IMG/VR virus record: IMGVR_UViG_3300021087_000009
Span: 1 to 64,000 of that record
Strand: one strand, 5' to 3'
Length of the DNA: 64,000 nt
Origin: a virus
The first letter of the stretch is position 1. Each line of letters begins with the position of its first letter. The notes beneath the pieces were generated by a model that was not told where the DNA came from, searched no databases, and saw only the letters and a list, made by a program, of their open reading frames with translations. Below, in pieces: positions 8,729-16,960 of this stretch. A program made the position numbers and the translations under genes.

Positions 8729-8802
8729 TGGAGCCCCCGGACAGGATCGAACTGCCGTCTAGGACTTACAAAGACCTTGCTAAACCACTCAGCTACAGGG
8801 GC
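8729..8802 (-). tRNA. tRNA-Thr (anticodon TGT), CCA encoded
   Basis: Minus strand. Acceptor stem GCCCCTG/CGGGGGC, discriminator U, CCA encoded. The anticodon stem AGGTC/GTCCT has one U-U mismatch and closes the loop TTTGTAA, giving anticodon TGT. The T-loop is TTCGATC. It would read ACA codons, which are common in AT-rich phage genes. Confidence 0.88.
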
Positions 8803-8803
8803 A

Positions 8804-8998
8804 TTAAAAATCTGCTGGTCCACATTCACCTTTTAAATGATTTACTCTTTCTTGTAGGAATCTAATACTAGTATGAATATGACCGGTGTCATGATCACGT
8901 ATCAATGTTTTATAATATGCTATTTCACGTTCTAAAACACTAATCGTAATTAGTTCCCCTGGAAAATCATTATGTTTCTTCGTTATTGTCTTCGTCAT
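8804..8998 (-). CDS. Small hypothetical protein
   Basis: 64 aa, charged and predicted helical (ISVLEREIAYYKTLIRDHDT). It overlaps the end of the upstream gene by 29 nt and ends 1 nt before the tRNA-Thr gene. No family recognised. Confidence 0.5.
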   Translation of the reverse strand: MTKTITKKHNDFPGELITISVLEREIAYYKTLIRDHDTGHIHTSIRFLQERVNHLKGECGPADF

Positions 8999-9212
8999 CG
9001 TTAATACTTATTTCTGTCTCTGGTCCTTGAGACATTTTTCTGAACAATTCGTCCAGATCGAAATTTGGATCTTCTAGCATTGTTAATGCATGATTTGGAC
9101 CGGTGGCTAGTTTGTTTCTAAGCATATATGTTAAAACAAAAACTAAGTCGTACTTATCAATAGGATGGTTCTTAAGTACAACATCAACCTCTGCTCTAAG
9201 CAATGATTTCAA
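8970..9212 (-). CDS. Small acidic hypothetical protein
   Basis: 80 aa with a helical N-terminal half (YDLVFVLTYMLRNKLATGPN) and a strongly acidic C-terminus (INDDEDNNEET). It overlaps the deaminase gene upstream by 17 nt, so it belongs to the same transcript. Function unknown. Confidence 0.6.
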   Translation of the reverse strand: MKSLLRAEVDVVLKNHPIDKYDLVFVLTYMLRNKLATGPNHALTMLEDPNFDLDELFRKMSQGPETEISINDDEDNNEET

Positions 9213-9624
9213 TCCGATGAACGTTTAATTTACACTTTTCCAAAAAATCAACTCCTTCTTTACTTCTGTATTCGTGTTTGTAGTATATTGTAGTAATCCC
9301 GCTTTGGTAGATTAATTTAGCACATTCTAAGCAGGGACTATGTGTTACAAATAATGTGGAATCTAATCCACTCTCATTTGATTGTGCTAATTTGGCGATG
9401 GAATTTGTTTCAGCATGAAGTACTTCAGGTTTAGATTTTAATTTGCCTTCAGTTAATTCGTTTTCGCAGTTATTATCCCAACCAGTAGGCATACCATTGT
9501 ATCCAATAGAAATAATTCGATTATCCTTAACAATAATAGCACCAACATTTAATCGTCTTGCAGATGATAGTTTCCCAAATCTTTCTGCAACATCCATGTA
9601 TGCATCAATAAATTTAGGCTTCAT
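9196..9624 (-). CDS. Deoxycytidylate (dCMP) deaminase
   Basis: 142 aa. The zinc-binding cytidine/dCMP deaminase signature is complete: HAE at residues 70-72 (catalytic Glu72) and PCLEC about 30 residues later. GYNGMPTGWDNNCEN resembles the dCMP-deaminase substrate loop. It would convert dCMP to dUMP for thymidylate synthesis, helping supply the AT-rich phage genome. It overlaps the genes on both sides. Confidence 0.9.
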   Translation of the reverse strand: MKPKFIDAYMDVAERFGKLSSARRLNVGAIIVKDNRIISIGYNGMPTGWDNNCENELTEGKLKSKPEVLHAETNSIAKLAQSNESGLDSTLFVTHSPCLECAKLIYQSGITTIYYKHEYRSKEGVDFLEKCKLNVHRIEIIA

Positions 9625-9898
9625 TAATTTCTACTTTCTGTACTCTATCATACTTAAATGATCTCCAACCTTTGGCGTTTAGATCCCAAACATTAACATT
9701 ACCTTCTTTAACTTTTTTATCTGTCTTAGGATGGCTTTCTTCCGGAATAATTTTGAGACTCTTAGTACAAGTCATTATTCGTTCATCGCCATCTAACTTT
9801 AAAAAAGTAACTACTGCTGTTTTTTCTTTTAATGCATCGATAAGGTCATCTTGTGTCGGAATGCCTTTCATGTCTGCTATTGTTTCTTTAATATCCAT
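9614..9898 (-). CDS. WYL_2/Sm-like beta-barrel protein
   Basis: 94 aa. The pattern AVVTFLKLDGDERIMTCTKS followed by VNVWDLNAKGWRSFKYDRVQ matches the small Sm/SH3-like family (DUF2693) common in T4-like marine phages. Members are thought to bind nucleic acid or act in regulation, but their role is not settled. It is translationally linked to the deaminase and oxygenase genes on either side. Confidence 0.72.
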   Translation of the reverse strand: MDIKETIADMKGIPTQDDLIDALKEKTAVVTFLKLDGDERIMTCTKSLKIIPEESHPKTDKKVKEGNVNVWDLNAKGWRSFKYDRVQKVEINEA

Positions 9899-10398
9899 TA
9901 TTCACCTTCAAGTTTAAAGTTTAATGATGTACGCATAGGACAATCTTGATGTGAAAATGCGTATGCCTTATGTAATATATTAGCTGGAAAATGTACTGCT
10001 CTATACAAAACAGGCGCAACAATTTTATGACAGCCTGAGTCAGGATCTAGAAATTCTGTAAAACCGCCCCAGCCCCATGTATAAATTTGATTAGTGTATA
10101 TTACGACAGTATGCTTTTTAGGATTATCATCATCTATATGAACATTACCATCACGTCCAGACCATTGGCCGTTAAAATATACTCTATCTAATTTGTAATT
10201 TGTGTTTAGTTTTGAATTGATGTGATTTAAAATATCATTATAATAATATGGATCACTACTAACATCCATAGATAGAAATGGTTGATTTGCGTCCGGGTGA
10301 CTGTTCCAGGAACCGGTAATAATTGTTTCACGAATATGTGTTAGTTGTTCGAGTGTTATAAAGTCGTCTAGTACTTTAATTTTATCGTCTAGATCCAT
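9898..10398 (-). CDS. 2OG-Fe(II) oxygenase (Tpa1/prolyl-hydroxylase-like)
   Basis: 166 aa. VHIDDD supplies the HxD iron ligands, followed by HTVVIYTNQIYTWGWGGFTE. The distal His is in HFPANILHKAYAF and the 2OG-binding Arg in CPMRTSLNFKL. The W-GG-T-F stretch is typical of the Rps23 prolyl dihydroxylase-like family. The substrate is unknown; a ribosomal or translation-factor target is conceivable because S21 genes are nearby. Confidence 0.85.
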   Translation of the reverse strand: MDLDDKIKVLDDFITLEQLTHIRETIITGSWNSHPDANQPFLSMDVSSDPYYYNDILNHINSKLNTNYKLDRVYFNGQWSGRDGNVHIDDDNPKKHTVVIYTNQIYTWGWGGFTEFLDPDSGCHKIVAPVLYRAVHFPANILHKAYAFSHQDCPMRTSLNFKLEGE

Positions 10399-10400
10399 TA

Positions 10401-10649
10401 TTATCTACTCCTAACATGAGCTATATGTTCTACAGGACCGTTTGAAACAAAATCCATTCCTCCCTTACTTCCATAATAAACTTTAGAGCGAGGATTATAC
10501 GTTAATTTAATTTCAACAGCTTGATTTAGTACTATACTTAAAAATTTTTTGTCTTTAAAGTTATGTACTTCTCCTGTAACTGTTTGGCCAGTTTCTTCAT
10601 TTGTAACTTCACAATGTGTATCGAAACTTGACTCACCAATTTGGTTCAT
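10401..10649 (-). CDS. Small hypothetical beta protein
   Basis: 82 aa with alternating beta-like segments (FLSIVLNQAVEIKLTYNPRS) and a Gly-rich turn (YYGSKGGMDFVSNGP). It is probably a small barrel and lies in the oxygenase/GNAT operon. No family recognised. Confidence 0.6.
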   Translation of the reverse strand: MNQIGESSFDTHCEVTNEETGQTVTGEVHNFKDKKFLSIVLNQAVEIKLTYNPRSKVYYGSKGGMDFVSNGPVEHIAHVRSR

Positions 10650-10669
10650 ATTAAATATTCCTTTTTAGG

Positions 10670-11155
10670 TTATAATTCATATTCAAAGTTTTGTGTTGTT
10701 GTATTAATATCTTTTAACTTCGCACCGTTGCGTATATGAAAGTGCGTTGCTATTGGGGTAAGGGGTGAAAGGGTTACTAGTGTTTTAATTTGATTATTAG
10801 TTTTAACAAACTCTCTAAGCTTCTCGATTATTTCTTTGCCGGCACCTCTTTTACGTGACCATACTGTGTAGGCAACAACGGTATTAACATTATCTTGAAG
10901 ATTAGCATTTTGGCTCATTAAGTCTAACTCTTTAACACTATGTGGAATATCATTTGTATATGCTATACAAATAATACCTTCAATTTTATCTTCGTATTTT
11001 AAACCATATATCTTACGTCCGTAACTTGTACGCCATTCAACATCTAGTTCGGGGCGAACAGGATCTTCACTAGCATCAATATGGTCTAATTCAACTAGTT
11101 CTGTACCTTTAACCCACTTAAAGAACTTGTTAACATTATCTTTAAATGTTTGCAT
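10670..11155 (-). CDS. GNAT-family acetyltransferase
   Basis: 161 aa. The GNAT core is visible: beta strands around EGIICIAYTNDIP, then the acetyl-CoA pyrophosphate loop in VWSRKRGAGKEIIEKLREFV (R-x-x-G-x-G/A type). After that come a strand LVTLSPLTP and HFHIRNGAKL near the end. It would acetylate a small molecule or protein amine; the substrate is unknown. Confidence 0.75.
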   Translation of the reverse strand: MQTFKDNVNKFFKWVKGTELVELDHIDASEDPVRPELDVEWRTSYGRKIYGLKYEDKIEGIICIAYTNDIPHSVKELDLMSQNANLQDNVNTVVAYTVWSRKRGAGKEIIEKLREFVKTNNQIKTLVTLSPLTPIATHFHIRNGAKLKDINTTTQNFEYEL

Positions 11156-11160
11156 AAAAT

Positions 11161-11358
11161 TTACGACATTGCATCACGTTTAGCTTGTTCTTTCGCGACA
11201 CGTTTAATGCCACGTTTTTTTGCAAGCCTTCGTTTCTCGCTTGGTTTTACGTAATGTTGGCGTTCACGTAGTTCTGTCATAAGACCATCTTTCTTTAGCT
11301 TATTCTTTAGAACACGTAATGCTTTTTCAACATTACCATTTCTTACGATTACTTCCAT
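11161..11358 (-). CDS. rpsU: Ribosomal protein S21 (copy 1)
   Basis: 65 aa, matching bS21 in length and sequence (MEVIVRNGNVEKALRVLKNK, then ERQHYVKPSEKRR..KKR). bS21 sits near the anti-Shine-Dalgarno region of the 30S subunit, so a phage copy may bias initiation toward phage mRNAs. A second, divergent copy lies at 24687-24929. Confidence 0.95.
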   Translation of the reverse strand: MEVIVRNGNVEKALRVLKNKLKKDGLMTELRERQHYVKPSEKRRLAKKRGIKRVAKEQAKRDAMS

Positions 11359-11370
11359 ATTCCTCCTAGT

Positions 11371-11595
11371 TTAATGTATTGTTTGAAATTTATCATTGTC
11401 TTCCCAATCGACTCCAAAAAACGCTTCGCATATATCTTGTATCGCAATTGGGACTTCCTCTTCTTCTTTGCCTTTTGGAATATATAATCCTTTAAGGTCT
11501 CCACTTGCAGTAATAATAAGGCCCCAGTCGTCATCTTCAAGGGCAGTATCCATTGTAATATAGTCGGGTTCTTTCCACTTTGCATTTTCAGACAT
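11371..11595 (-). CDS. Small acidic hypothetical protein
   Basis: 74 aa, strongly acidic (KGKEEEEVPIAIQDICEAFF). An AGGAG ribosome-binding site lies about 7 nt before the ATG. It is preferred over a longer basic reading frame on the same strand, which lacks such a site and overlaps the start of S21. Function unknown; acidic early proteins are often DNA mimics or inhibitors, but nothing here proves that. Confidence 0.6.
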   Translation of the reverse strand: MSENAKWKEPDYITMDTALEDDDWGLIITASGDLKGLYIPKGKEEEEVPIAIQDICEAFFGVDWEDNDKFQTIH

Positions 11596-11658
11596 TTTTC
11601 AGCTCCTGTGCCAGTAGTCATTTTTCTTTGTATATCGTCGAACTTCATGTTATTACTT

Positions 11659-12366
11659 TTATTTATTATCAACTTTAAATCTTACATAATTTAATTGTGT
11701 TTCTGGTAATTTTGTAATAAAGTTATTACCGCATCTTTTAACTTTGCCTTGAATTTTAAATGTTGTTCCTTCTTTTGGTACTACTTGCGTTTGATCAATA
11801 TTTTTAAAAAAACTTACAAGGTTACTTTCTATATATCCGTTGAAAACATTACAACTGTATTTTTCGATAAATCTTGTTTCGTTAAGAGTAAACATACCTT
11901 GTATAGTTTCGCCTACTGTTCCAATATGTTTGCTTTCACCGAAACTAGTTTTTAATTCTTTTTTAAGAGTTTTCTTTTTAGAGCCTTCAAAATATACTTT
12001 AGGAACTACAGCGACAACCCCGTAAGTATTAATGCCTACTTTCTCACTTGAAATATAATGCATTACTGATTGCATAAAATCTGATAATGTATCTGCAATA
12101 ACATTTAAAGCATTATCTTTTTGTAACCAGTCTATTGCCTCTTTTGCTGTTTCTCTATCTGCCTTTGTAACTTTAAACAGTTTAAAGTCTTCTGGTAAAA
12201 ATTGATCTGGATGTAATCTGTAATTCATTAATTCTTTATTAGCAAACTTAGTCAAGTTATCACTAAAACGTCTAGTTTCCCTGCAATAACTATCATTAAT
12301 TCGATGTGCGGCAAATGATACCGCTAAAACATCAAGTATTGGTAGTTCTGTTGTAGTTGTTTTCAT
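11659..12366 (-). CDS. Hypothetical protein, early transcript
   Basis: 235 aa, soluble. The N-terminal half is helical (ETAKEAIDWLQKDNALNVIA). The C-terminal half is beta-rich with an OB-like run (TTFKIQGKVKRCGNNFITKL). It is preceded by a TTGACA promoter at 12399-12427. No family is recognised; an RNA- or DNA-binding role is possible from the C-terminal pattern only. Confidence 0.65.
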   Translation of the reverse strand: MKTTTTELPILDVLAVSFAAHRINDSYCRETRRFSDNLTKFANKELMNYRLHPDQFLPEDFKLFKVTKADRETAKEAIDWLQKDNALNVIADTLSDFMQSVMHYISSEKVGINTYGVVAVVPKVYFEGSKKKTLKKELKTSFGESKHIGTVGETIQGMFTLNETRFIEKYSCNVFNGYIESNLVSFFKNIDQTQVVPKEGTTFKIQGKVKRCGNNFITKLPETQLNYVRFKVDNK

Positions 12367-12398
12367 GTTTGCCTCACTATTGCCTAATTGTTATTATA

Positions 12399-12427
12399 AT
12401 AATAACATCGTTAATTCTAAATGTCAA
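12399..12427 (-). promoter_or_regulatory. Sigma70-type promoter
   Basis: TTGACA, 17 nt, TATTAT on the minus strand upstream of the gene starting at 12366. A TATAAT lies 3 nt further on. Confidence 0.72.
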
Positions 12428-12435
12428 CCGAAAAC

Positions 12436-13002
12436 TTAAATAATTTGGTCAGCTATCTTAAGATCTATTAAGTTTTTGGCTGTAAAGTATTGATCACTTG
12501 GTGTATTCAATTTTTTACGTACTTCAGTTAATGGCATTCCTGTTGCTTCACGTAACATATTTAAACACCTTAATTCACAGTTATTATTCTCTTTCATTTG
12601 AGCTTTCATATCATGCATTTTGGCATCAAGGGCATCTGAATGTTGATGGTTCATAATACCAGTATTCTTACCAATATATCTTTCTCCATGTTCGCCCATA
12701 GCAAATATTAAAAAGCCTGCACTCATTATAGCACCAATTCCAACAGTACCAATTGGATGATAACTGTTACGCATAGTATCAATAAGAGCAAACGCTTCAT
12801 ACAAATCTCCACCAGTTGAGTTTATGTAAAGTTTTAATTTACGTTTTGGCTTCTTCTGTAAATTTGATGACAAAATCCATTTAATAGCTGGTGCCACAGT
12901 TTCTTCGTTAATTTCACCACATAAGTAATGAATATCATTATCGTATAGATTTGCGTCTATTCTATCCTGTACTGTATATTGTTCGTATTTTTTTGTAGCC
13001 AT
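12436..13002 (-). CDS. clpP: ClpP-like serine protease
   Basis: 188 aa from the ATG at 13002. The catalytic triad is intact: Ser94 in AIMSAGFLIF, His119 in GIMNHQHS and Asp170 in TPSDQYFTAKN. The oxyanion-hole segment NSTGGDLYEA is also present. In bacteria ClpP forms the proteolytic chamber fed by ClpX or ClpA, so this one may join host ATPases. The longer frame starting at 13035 is rejected because a late promoter (CTAAATA at 13011-13017) lies inside it and ends 8 nt before the ATG at 13002. The phage also encodes ClpS and a tmRNA. Confidence 0.93.
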   Translation of the reverse strand: MATKKYEQYTVQDRIDANLYDNDIHYLCGEINEETVAPAIKWILSSNLQKKPKRKLKLYINSTGGDLYEAFALIDTMRNSYHPIGTVGIGAIMSAGFLIFAMGEHGERYIGKNTGIMNHQHSDALDAKMHDMKAQMKENNNCELRCLNMLREATGMPLTEVRKKLNTPSDQYFTAKNLIDLKIADQII

Positions 13003-13010
13003 GTTACGTG

Positions 13011-13017
13011 TATTTAG
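13011..13017 (-). promoter_or_regulatory. Late-type promoter element for clpP
   Basis: CTAAATA on the minus strand, 8 nt before the clpP ATG. It supports a start at 13002 and a very short leader. Confidence 0.55.
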
Positions 13018-13022
13018 TGGTT

Positions 13023-13499
13023 TTATTGATCCCATGTCCAGCGACGCTTTCCTAGTTTATTTTCCTCGGCCCAGCGTATAAAAAGTCCTAATTCTCGACC
13101 ATGAGCTTCAATTTCCCACGGTTGATCATAGTAATCCATGCTATTTCGGTGATAATCAGCACCTAACCAAGAAACTTTCTCAGCTATCATTAGATCCCGC
13201 ATTTCACCTCTAGCAAATTGCTTGACATGTACCATTTCATGGGCTACACTTTCTAAAATTCTACGTAATCTTACACTAGTATCAATTTCTATAGTAAAAT
13301 CACGAGGCTTGTAACTATCATCTTCCCATATAACAGTACCTAAATTATTTTGTTCTGTATGTAAGGTATTTCGAAGAATAATCTTTACACTAATGTTGTC
13401 TGCTAGATTTTTGTGCATTAATTTTCCAGCACAAAAATAAGCCAGTGATTTACTGTATTTTTTTTGGTTTTTGGTGCCGCCGCTAACAGTAACTTTCAT
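13023..13499 (-). CDS. SprT-like zinc metallopeptidase
   Basis: 158 aa. The gluzincin motif HEMVHVKQ places His87, Glu88 and His91, with a probable third ligand in the downstream EIEAH segment. The layout fits SprT/Spartan-like domains, which are linked to protease or DNA-protein-crosslink repair functions. It directly precedes clpP with its own TTGACA/TATAAT promoter, making a small protease cassette. Confidence 0.8.
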   Translation of the reverse strand: MKVTVSGGTKNQKKYSKSLAYFCAGKLMHKNLADNISVKIILRNTLHTEQNNLGTVIWEDDSYKPRDFTIEIDTSVRLRRILESVAHEMVHVKQFARGEMRDLMIAEKVSWLGADYHRNSMDYYDQPWEIEAHGRELGLFIRWAEENKLGKRRWTWDQ

Positions 13500-13527
13500 A
13501 ATTAGACCTCGTATATGTTATTGTATT

Positions 13528-13555
13528 ATTATAACATCTTTAAGTCACATGTCAA
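13528..13555 (-). promoter_or_regulatory. Sigma70-type promoter (16-nt spacer)
   Basis: TTGACA, 16 nt, TATAAT on the minus strand; drives the SprT-like gene and probably clpP. Confidence 0.82.
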
Positions 13556-13631
13556 TGGCTTTTAGTTTCAAATAAATCTAATAAAATCAACAGTTTAATA
13601 GTGCGGTTTACCAAAAACAGATAAGTACAGT

Positions 13632-14045
13632 ATGAGGGACGTTTACCAAGCGGCATTTTACCGTGTAATAAAAGAAACTCAGGAGTATAATGGTGTATGC
13701 TTACCAGAAGAAATTGAAGCATATATTGTTATGCTTTTGGCACATCATGTTGACCATGTCGATTTTTTACCTAAAAAATCCTTTGCCGAATCTTACCTCA
13801 CAATAAAATCTAGTCGCACCGCTAAAGAACTAGGTGATACGTGCCTTTTTGTTACAGGGGTATTTCCCGAATTTGGTAATACTGAATATTATATAGAAAT
13901 TGGTAGATCTAGTTATAGTCAAATGACAACGGGCTTGAATAATGAATTGTTTGGTTCGTTAAGCACTCATTTTGTATTTTTAAAAGACTTTATTGGATTA
14001 TCAACAACAAAGCCTGAACTTCCTAAAAGTCATCTTTTTTCGTAG
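13632..14045 (+). CDS. Hypothetical protein
   Basis: 137 aa on the plus strand, within an otherwise minus-strand block. It shows a helical N-terminal half with His/Asp-rich AHHVDHVDF, then a beta segment (GDTCLFVTGVFPEFGNTEYY). The C-terminus overlaps the convergent 63-aa gene by 16 nt. No family recognised. Confidence 0.6.
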   Translation: MRDVYQAAFYRVIKETQEYNGVCLPEEIEAYIVMLLAHHVDHVDFLPKKSFAESYLTIKSSRTAKELGDTCLFVTGVFPEFGNTEYYIEIGRSSYSQMTTGLNNELFGSLSTHFVFLKDFIGLSTTKPELPKSHLFS

Positions 14046-14221
14046 GGTTGTTTATCCTCAGCAACTTGTCTACACATTGACTGAATGTCTGCAATTAAAA
14101 TATCAATTTCCTGATCCCTTTCAGGCGTCTTTGGGTTATCATATTTTAACTTGCGGCATTGCTCACTTTTCTTATGTATTACGTTGATTAGATCACATAC
14201 TTCACTAATTTTATGTAACAT
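14030..14221 (-). CDS. Small helical hypothetical protein
   Basis: 63 aa, predicted as two helices (LHKISEVCDLINVIHKKSEQ and DQEIDILIADIQSMCRQVAE). A TTGACA box lies upstream at 14259-14287. It is convergent with the 137-aa plus-strand gene. Function unknown. Confidence 0.55.
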   Translation of the reverse strand: MLHKISEVCDLINVIHKKSEQCRKLKYDNPKTPERDQEIDILIADIQSMCRQVAEDKQPYEKR

Positions 14222-14258
14222 ACTTACTCCTAGATAAATTTATCTATTTTTTAACAAT

Positions 14259-14287
14259 AGTTTACTATCATACTTAGTATATGTCAA
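14259..14287 (-). promoter_or_regulatory. Sigma70-type promoter (weak -10)
   Basis: TTGACA, 17 nt, TAAACT on the minus strand upstream of the gene starting at 14221. Confidence 0.55.
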
Positions 14288-14326
14288 GAACTTTATTCGG
14301 TTAAATAGAGTGACGGAGAACATAAG

Positions 14327-14683
14327 TTGGAAATATTTCTTTTATTAATGATTAAACATGCCATAGTTGATTTGGGTATGCAACCTTTTGGTATAGGAAA
14401 TATCAAACTTCGTTATTTTGGATGGAAAGCACACCAACAACATTATATACCGCATGGTGTTTTAACTATGCTTATACTTGCGTTATATGGGCCCTTAGAG
14501 CTCGCTGTAGCACTTGGCTTTCTTGATTACATACTACATTGGCATACAGATTATTCTAAGAGCCATATACGAGAATATTTTGGTTGGGTAGCTAGTGACC
14601 GTAAGTATTGGTTATTAAATATGGTTGACCAAATGTTTCATTATTTAGGATATTATATTATTGTTATTCTTGCAGGTATTTAA
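14327..14683 (+). CDS. Membrane protein (DUF3307-like)
   Basis: 118 aa with about three membrane segments and conserved-looking polar residues inside them (IKHAIVDLGMQPFG, DYILHWHTDYSK). The chosen start is TTG, preceded by a GGAGA site; an ATG seven codons later is the alternative. The stop overlaps the next ATG (TAATG), coupling it to the glycosyltransferase-like gene. It may be a lipid- or envelope-associated partner of that enzyme. Confidence 0.65.
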   Translation: MEIFLLLMIKHAIVDLGMQPFGIGNIKLRYFGWKAHQQHYIPHGVLTMLILALYGPLELAVALGFLDYILHWHTDYSKSHIREYFGWVASDRKYWLLNMVDQMFHYLGYYIIVILAGI

Positions 14684-15765
14684 TGATTGATTATAAATTT
14701 TTTGAAATTAATAAATCTGGATTTGAAAATGTATTTGGATATGTAAATTGCAACCTTCTCTCAGGAATACTCCCACAAGAAAAATTTCTTAAGACTACTA
14801 AAGAAGCAAAGAAATATAACGGCACCCTTTTTATAATAGATTGTAATATAGAAAATTCTATTTTACCAGAAAGAGTTATAAATTATAGAAAAAATAAAAA
14901 ACTTGCAACAAAGGTTATTGTAGACATATCATATGAAAATGGTATAGAAGAAAAGAAATATTTTAAAAAAGTAGCTGACATAAAACAACATGGTATAAAG
15001 TCTGAAGATATTTTAACTGTGATGAATAAAAGCGGAATGCGAGATTTTGAAAGTATAATTTTTATTGATTTCTTTGCAATTTCGGCAGTAATAAGACATC
15101 TTACATTCCTTACCCCTGTAAGTAACAAACTATTATCAGAAAGAACTAATAGATGCAATCTTCTTTTAGGAAAAGTTAATAAGCCTTCAAGACGTAAAAT
15201 AGTAGAAGCGTTCTTTAAGAGTAAGTTAAAAGATACGACATTGTATAGTTTTCTTGGAACATTTGAAACTGATAATCCGCAGTTAAGAAAGTTTGTTAAA
15301 AAGAATCAAGGTCCTATAGACAATGTAAAAACATTTGATTTAAAATCAGGAATATCAAGTCAAGGTTGGAGTAACTCTACTAAGGCATATGACGAGTCGA
15401 CTGTAAGTTTTATTTGTGAAACACACGAAACTGATAACTCTGTATTCTTTACAGAAAAAATATACAGACCAATTCTAAATAAATCACCATTTGTTATAAG
15501 AGCATCTTTTCCTGCATTAGCACATCTTCGTGCAAACGGCTTTAAAACGTTTGATGACTTTATAGATGAAGGGTACGATTCAAATTGGGATATTACAGAT
15601 GAATATTCAAATATGCTTGTATCAACAGCAGAAAAGTTATTAAGTAAAGTGCCAAAGCATTATAATAAAATGCAAGAGATAGTTGATTATAATTATGAAG
15701 TACTTGTTAAGTTTGCTTTTAGTGAATTAAAACGATTAGAGAAACGTTTAGAAAAGTTAGTTTAA
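14683..15765 (+). CDS. Glycosyltransferase-like protein (fucosyltransferase/GT10-like C-terminus)
   Basis: 360 aa. The C-terminal region carries FFTEKIYRPILNKSPFVI followed by an FPALAHLRANGFKTF-type segment, close to the donor-binding motif of alpha-1,3-fucosyltransferase-like enzymes (FxTEK...P). The N-terminal half is not recognised. It may glycosylate host envelope components or virion proteins. It is coupled to the membrane protein upstream. Confidence 0.6.
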   Translation: MIDYKFFEINKSGFENVFGYVNCNLLSGILPQEKFLKTTKEAKKYNGTLFIIDCNIENSILPERVINYRKNKKLATKVIVDISYENGIEEKKYFKKVADIKQHGIKSEDILTVMNKSGMRDFESIIFIDFFAISAVIRHLTFLTPVSNKLLSERTNRCNLLLGKVNKPSRRKIVEAFFKSKLKDTTLYSFLGTFETDNPQLRKFVKKNQGPIDNVKTFDLKSGISSQGWSNSTKAYDESTVSFICETHETDNSVFFTEKIYRPILNKSPFVIRASFPALAHLRANGFKTFDDFIDEGYDSNWDITDEYSNMLVSTAEKLLSKVPKHYNKMQEIVDYNYEVLVKFAFSELKRLEKRLEKLV

Positions 15766-15772
15766 ATATTTG

Positions 15773-16960
15773 CTAGGCAACGCCAATTTGTGGAGATTTA
15801 GTTGATTGTTTATCTTTAAAGTCAATACCGCCTGATATAACTAATCCGTTTTTTTGAGCTGTTTTTATATCTTCGGGATTGTTCATTACAAGGAATGTGC
15901 CAGTTAGTGGATTAATAACTAAGATACAATCTAACATCTCTGCTTTGTAAAGTAAAAATAATAGTTTAGTATATGCATGTTGAAATGCTTCGAATAAGAA
16001 ATGCCCTTTTTTACTAACAGCACTTGCCATACCTACTTTAATTTCTTTTACGTATTCTTTATTGCTCATATAGTTTTCCATCGGAAGATTAACAGCATCA
16101 ATTAGAAACTGAATAGCTTTTGTTCTATTCCATTTTGATGTTTCTTTTTTGCCTTTGGCTTCTACCTTTGGCTCTATTAACTGATCGACAAAACTATTAA
16201 GAATACCAAACCCTTTAGTAGTAAAATTAATCTGACCTTCCGGCATTTGGTGTTGTACCTTTGGCCCGAAGTACTTTCTCAACACTTCTGTATAAGCGTT
16301 AGTCATATCGCCTTTTTTTGCCAGTTCAATATTTAATCTTGCACCACTGTTTGCTTTTTTACTAGCTTTAACTTCTACCTGTTTTTTTGCTCCTGTTTCA
16401 ATGTCGCCTTTTTTACCTTTTTTAACAGGATCGGCTAACATAAGTAATCCTAATTCTCCAGGACCCCATGCACCAGCGCCTGACTTATCAATTGTTTTAA
16501 CTAGCAGGTTATCAAATTTTTCATAAATGTCTATGTATTGTTTTCCCTTTTCTGATGAAGTAAACTCTGCCGTAACAGTACCTTTTGGTTTGCTAATCAT
16601 ATTATCAAAGTTAATAAATGGATCTGTTATACATAGACTTAAGAATTCATCAATACGCTTTAATTCTTTTTCTGCGTCTTTAACCTGTATTTCACGTCCT
16701 GCTTTTTCCATAAGTCCATTAACCATATCAGCTATAGAGTCTCTAACTAACACACCTGTCTTAGATAATATAGCTCGTTTTTTTGCCATTTCATTATAAT
16801 AATCCATTGCTTCTGTATCGTCGTTGTCAGGTTTAGGAACTATAGGAGCAAATCCAGGTCCGCCTTTGGTAATCTTATTTGCTAAAGCCGTATATTTTCC
16901 TTCGATTCCTAATTTAATTTTATTAAGTTCTTCATGTGTTATTTGTCCACCATCCCCCAT
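15773..16960 (-). CDS. PD-(D/E)XK nuclease-like protein, probably virion-associated
   Basis: 395 aa. The segment GPGELGLLMLAD followed by KKGDIETGAKKQVEVKASK has the order E...GD(I)...(E)VK seen in PD-(D/E)XK nucleases. The rest is helical. The start overlaps the 128-aa MRFYEFK-type gene by 22 nt, so the two are co-translated. The nuclease call rests on motif spacing only. Confidence 0.5.
   Translation of the reverse strand: MGDGGQITHEELNKIKLGIEGKYTALANKITKGGPGFAPIVPKPDNDDTEAMDYYNEMAKKRAILSKTGVLVRDSIADMVNGLMEKAGREIQVKDAEKELKRIDEFLSLCITDPFINFDNMISKPKGTVTAEFTSSEKGKQYIDIYEKFDNLLVKTIDKSGAGAWGPGELGLLMLADPVKKGKKGDIETGAKKQVEVKASKKANSGARLNIELAKKGDMTNAYTEVLRKYFGPKVQHQMPEGQINFTTKGFGILNSFVDQLIEPKVEAKGKKETSKWNRTKAIQFLIDAVNLPMENYMSNKEYVKEIKVGMASAVSKKGHFLFEAFQHAYTKLLFLLYKAEMLDCILVINPLTGTFLVMNNPEDIKTAQKNGLVISGGIDFKDKQSTKSPQIGVA

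Noticed and set aside
11349-11672. 107-aa basic frame on the minus strand
   Set aside because: It overlaps the better supported acidic 74-aa gene in another frame and the S21 start, with no ribosome-binding site.
13003-13035. Upstream 11-codon extension of clpP
   Set aside because: It contains a late-promoter element and overlaps the metallopeptidase end; ClpP homology begins after the internal ATG.
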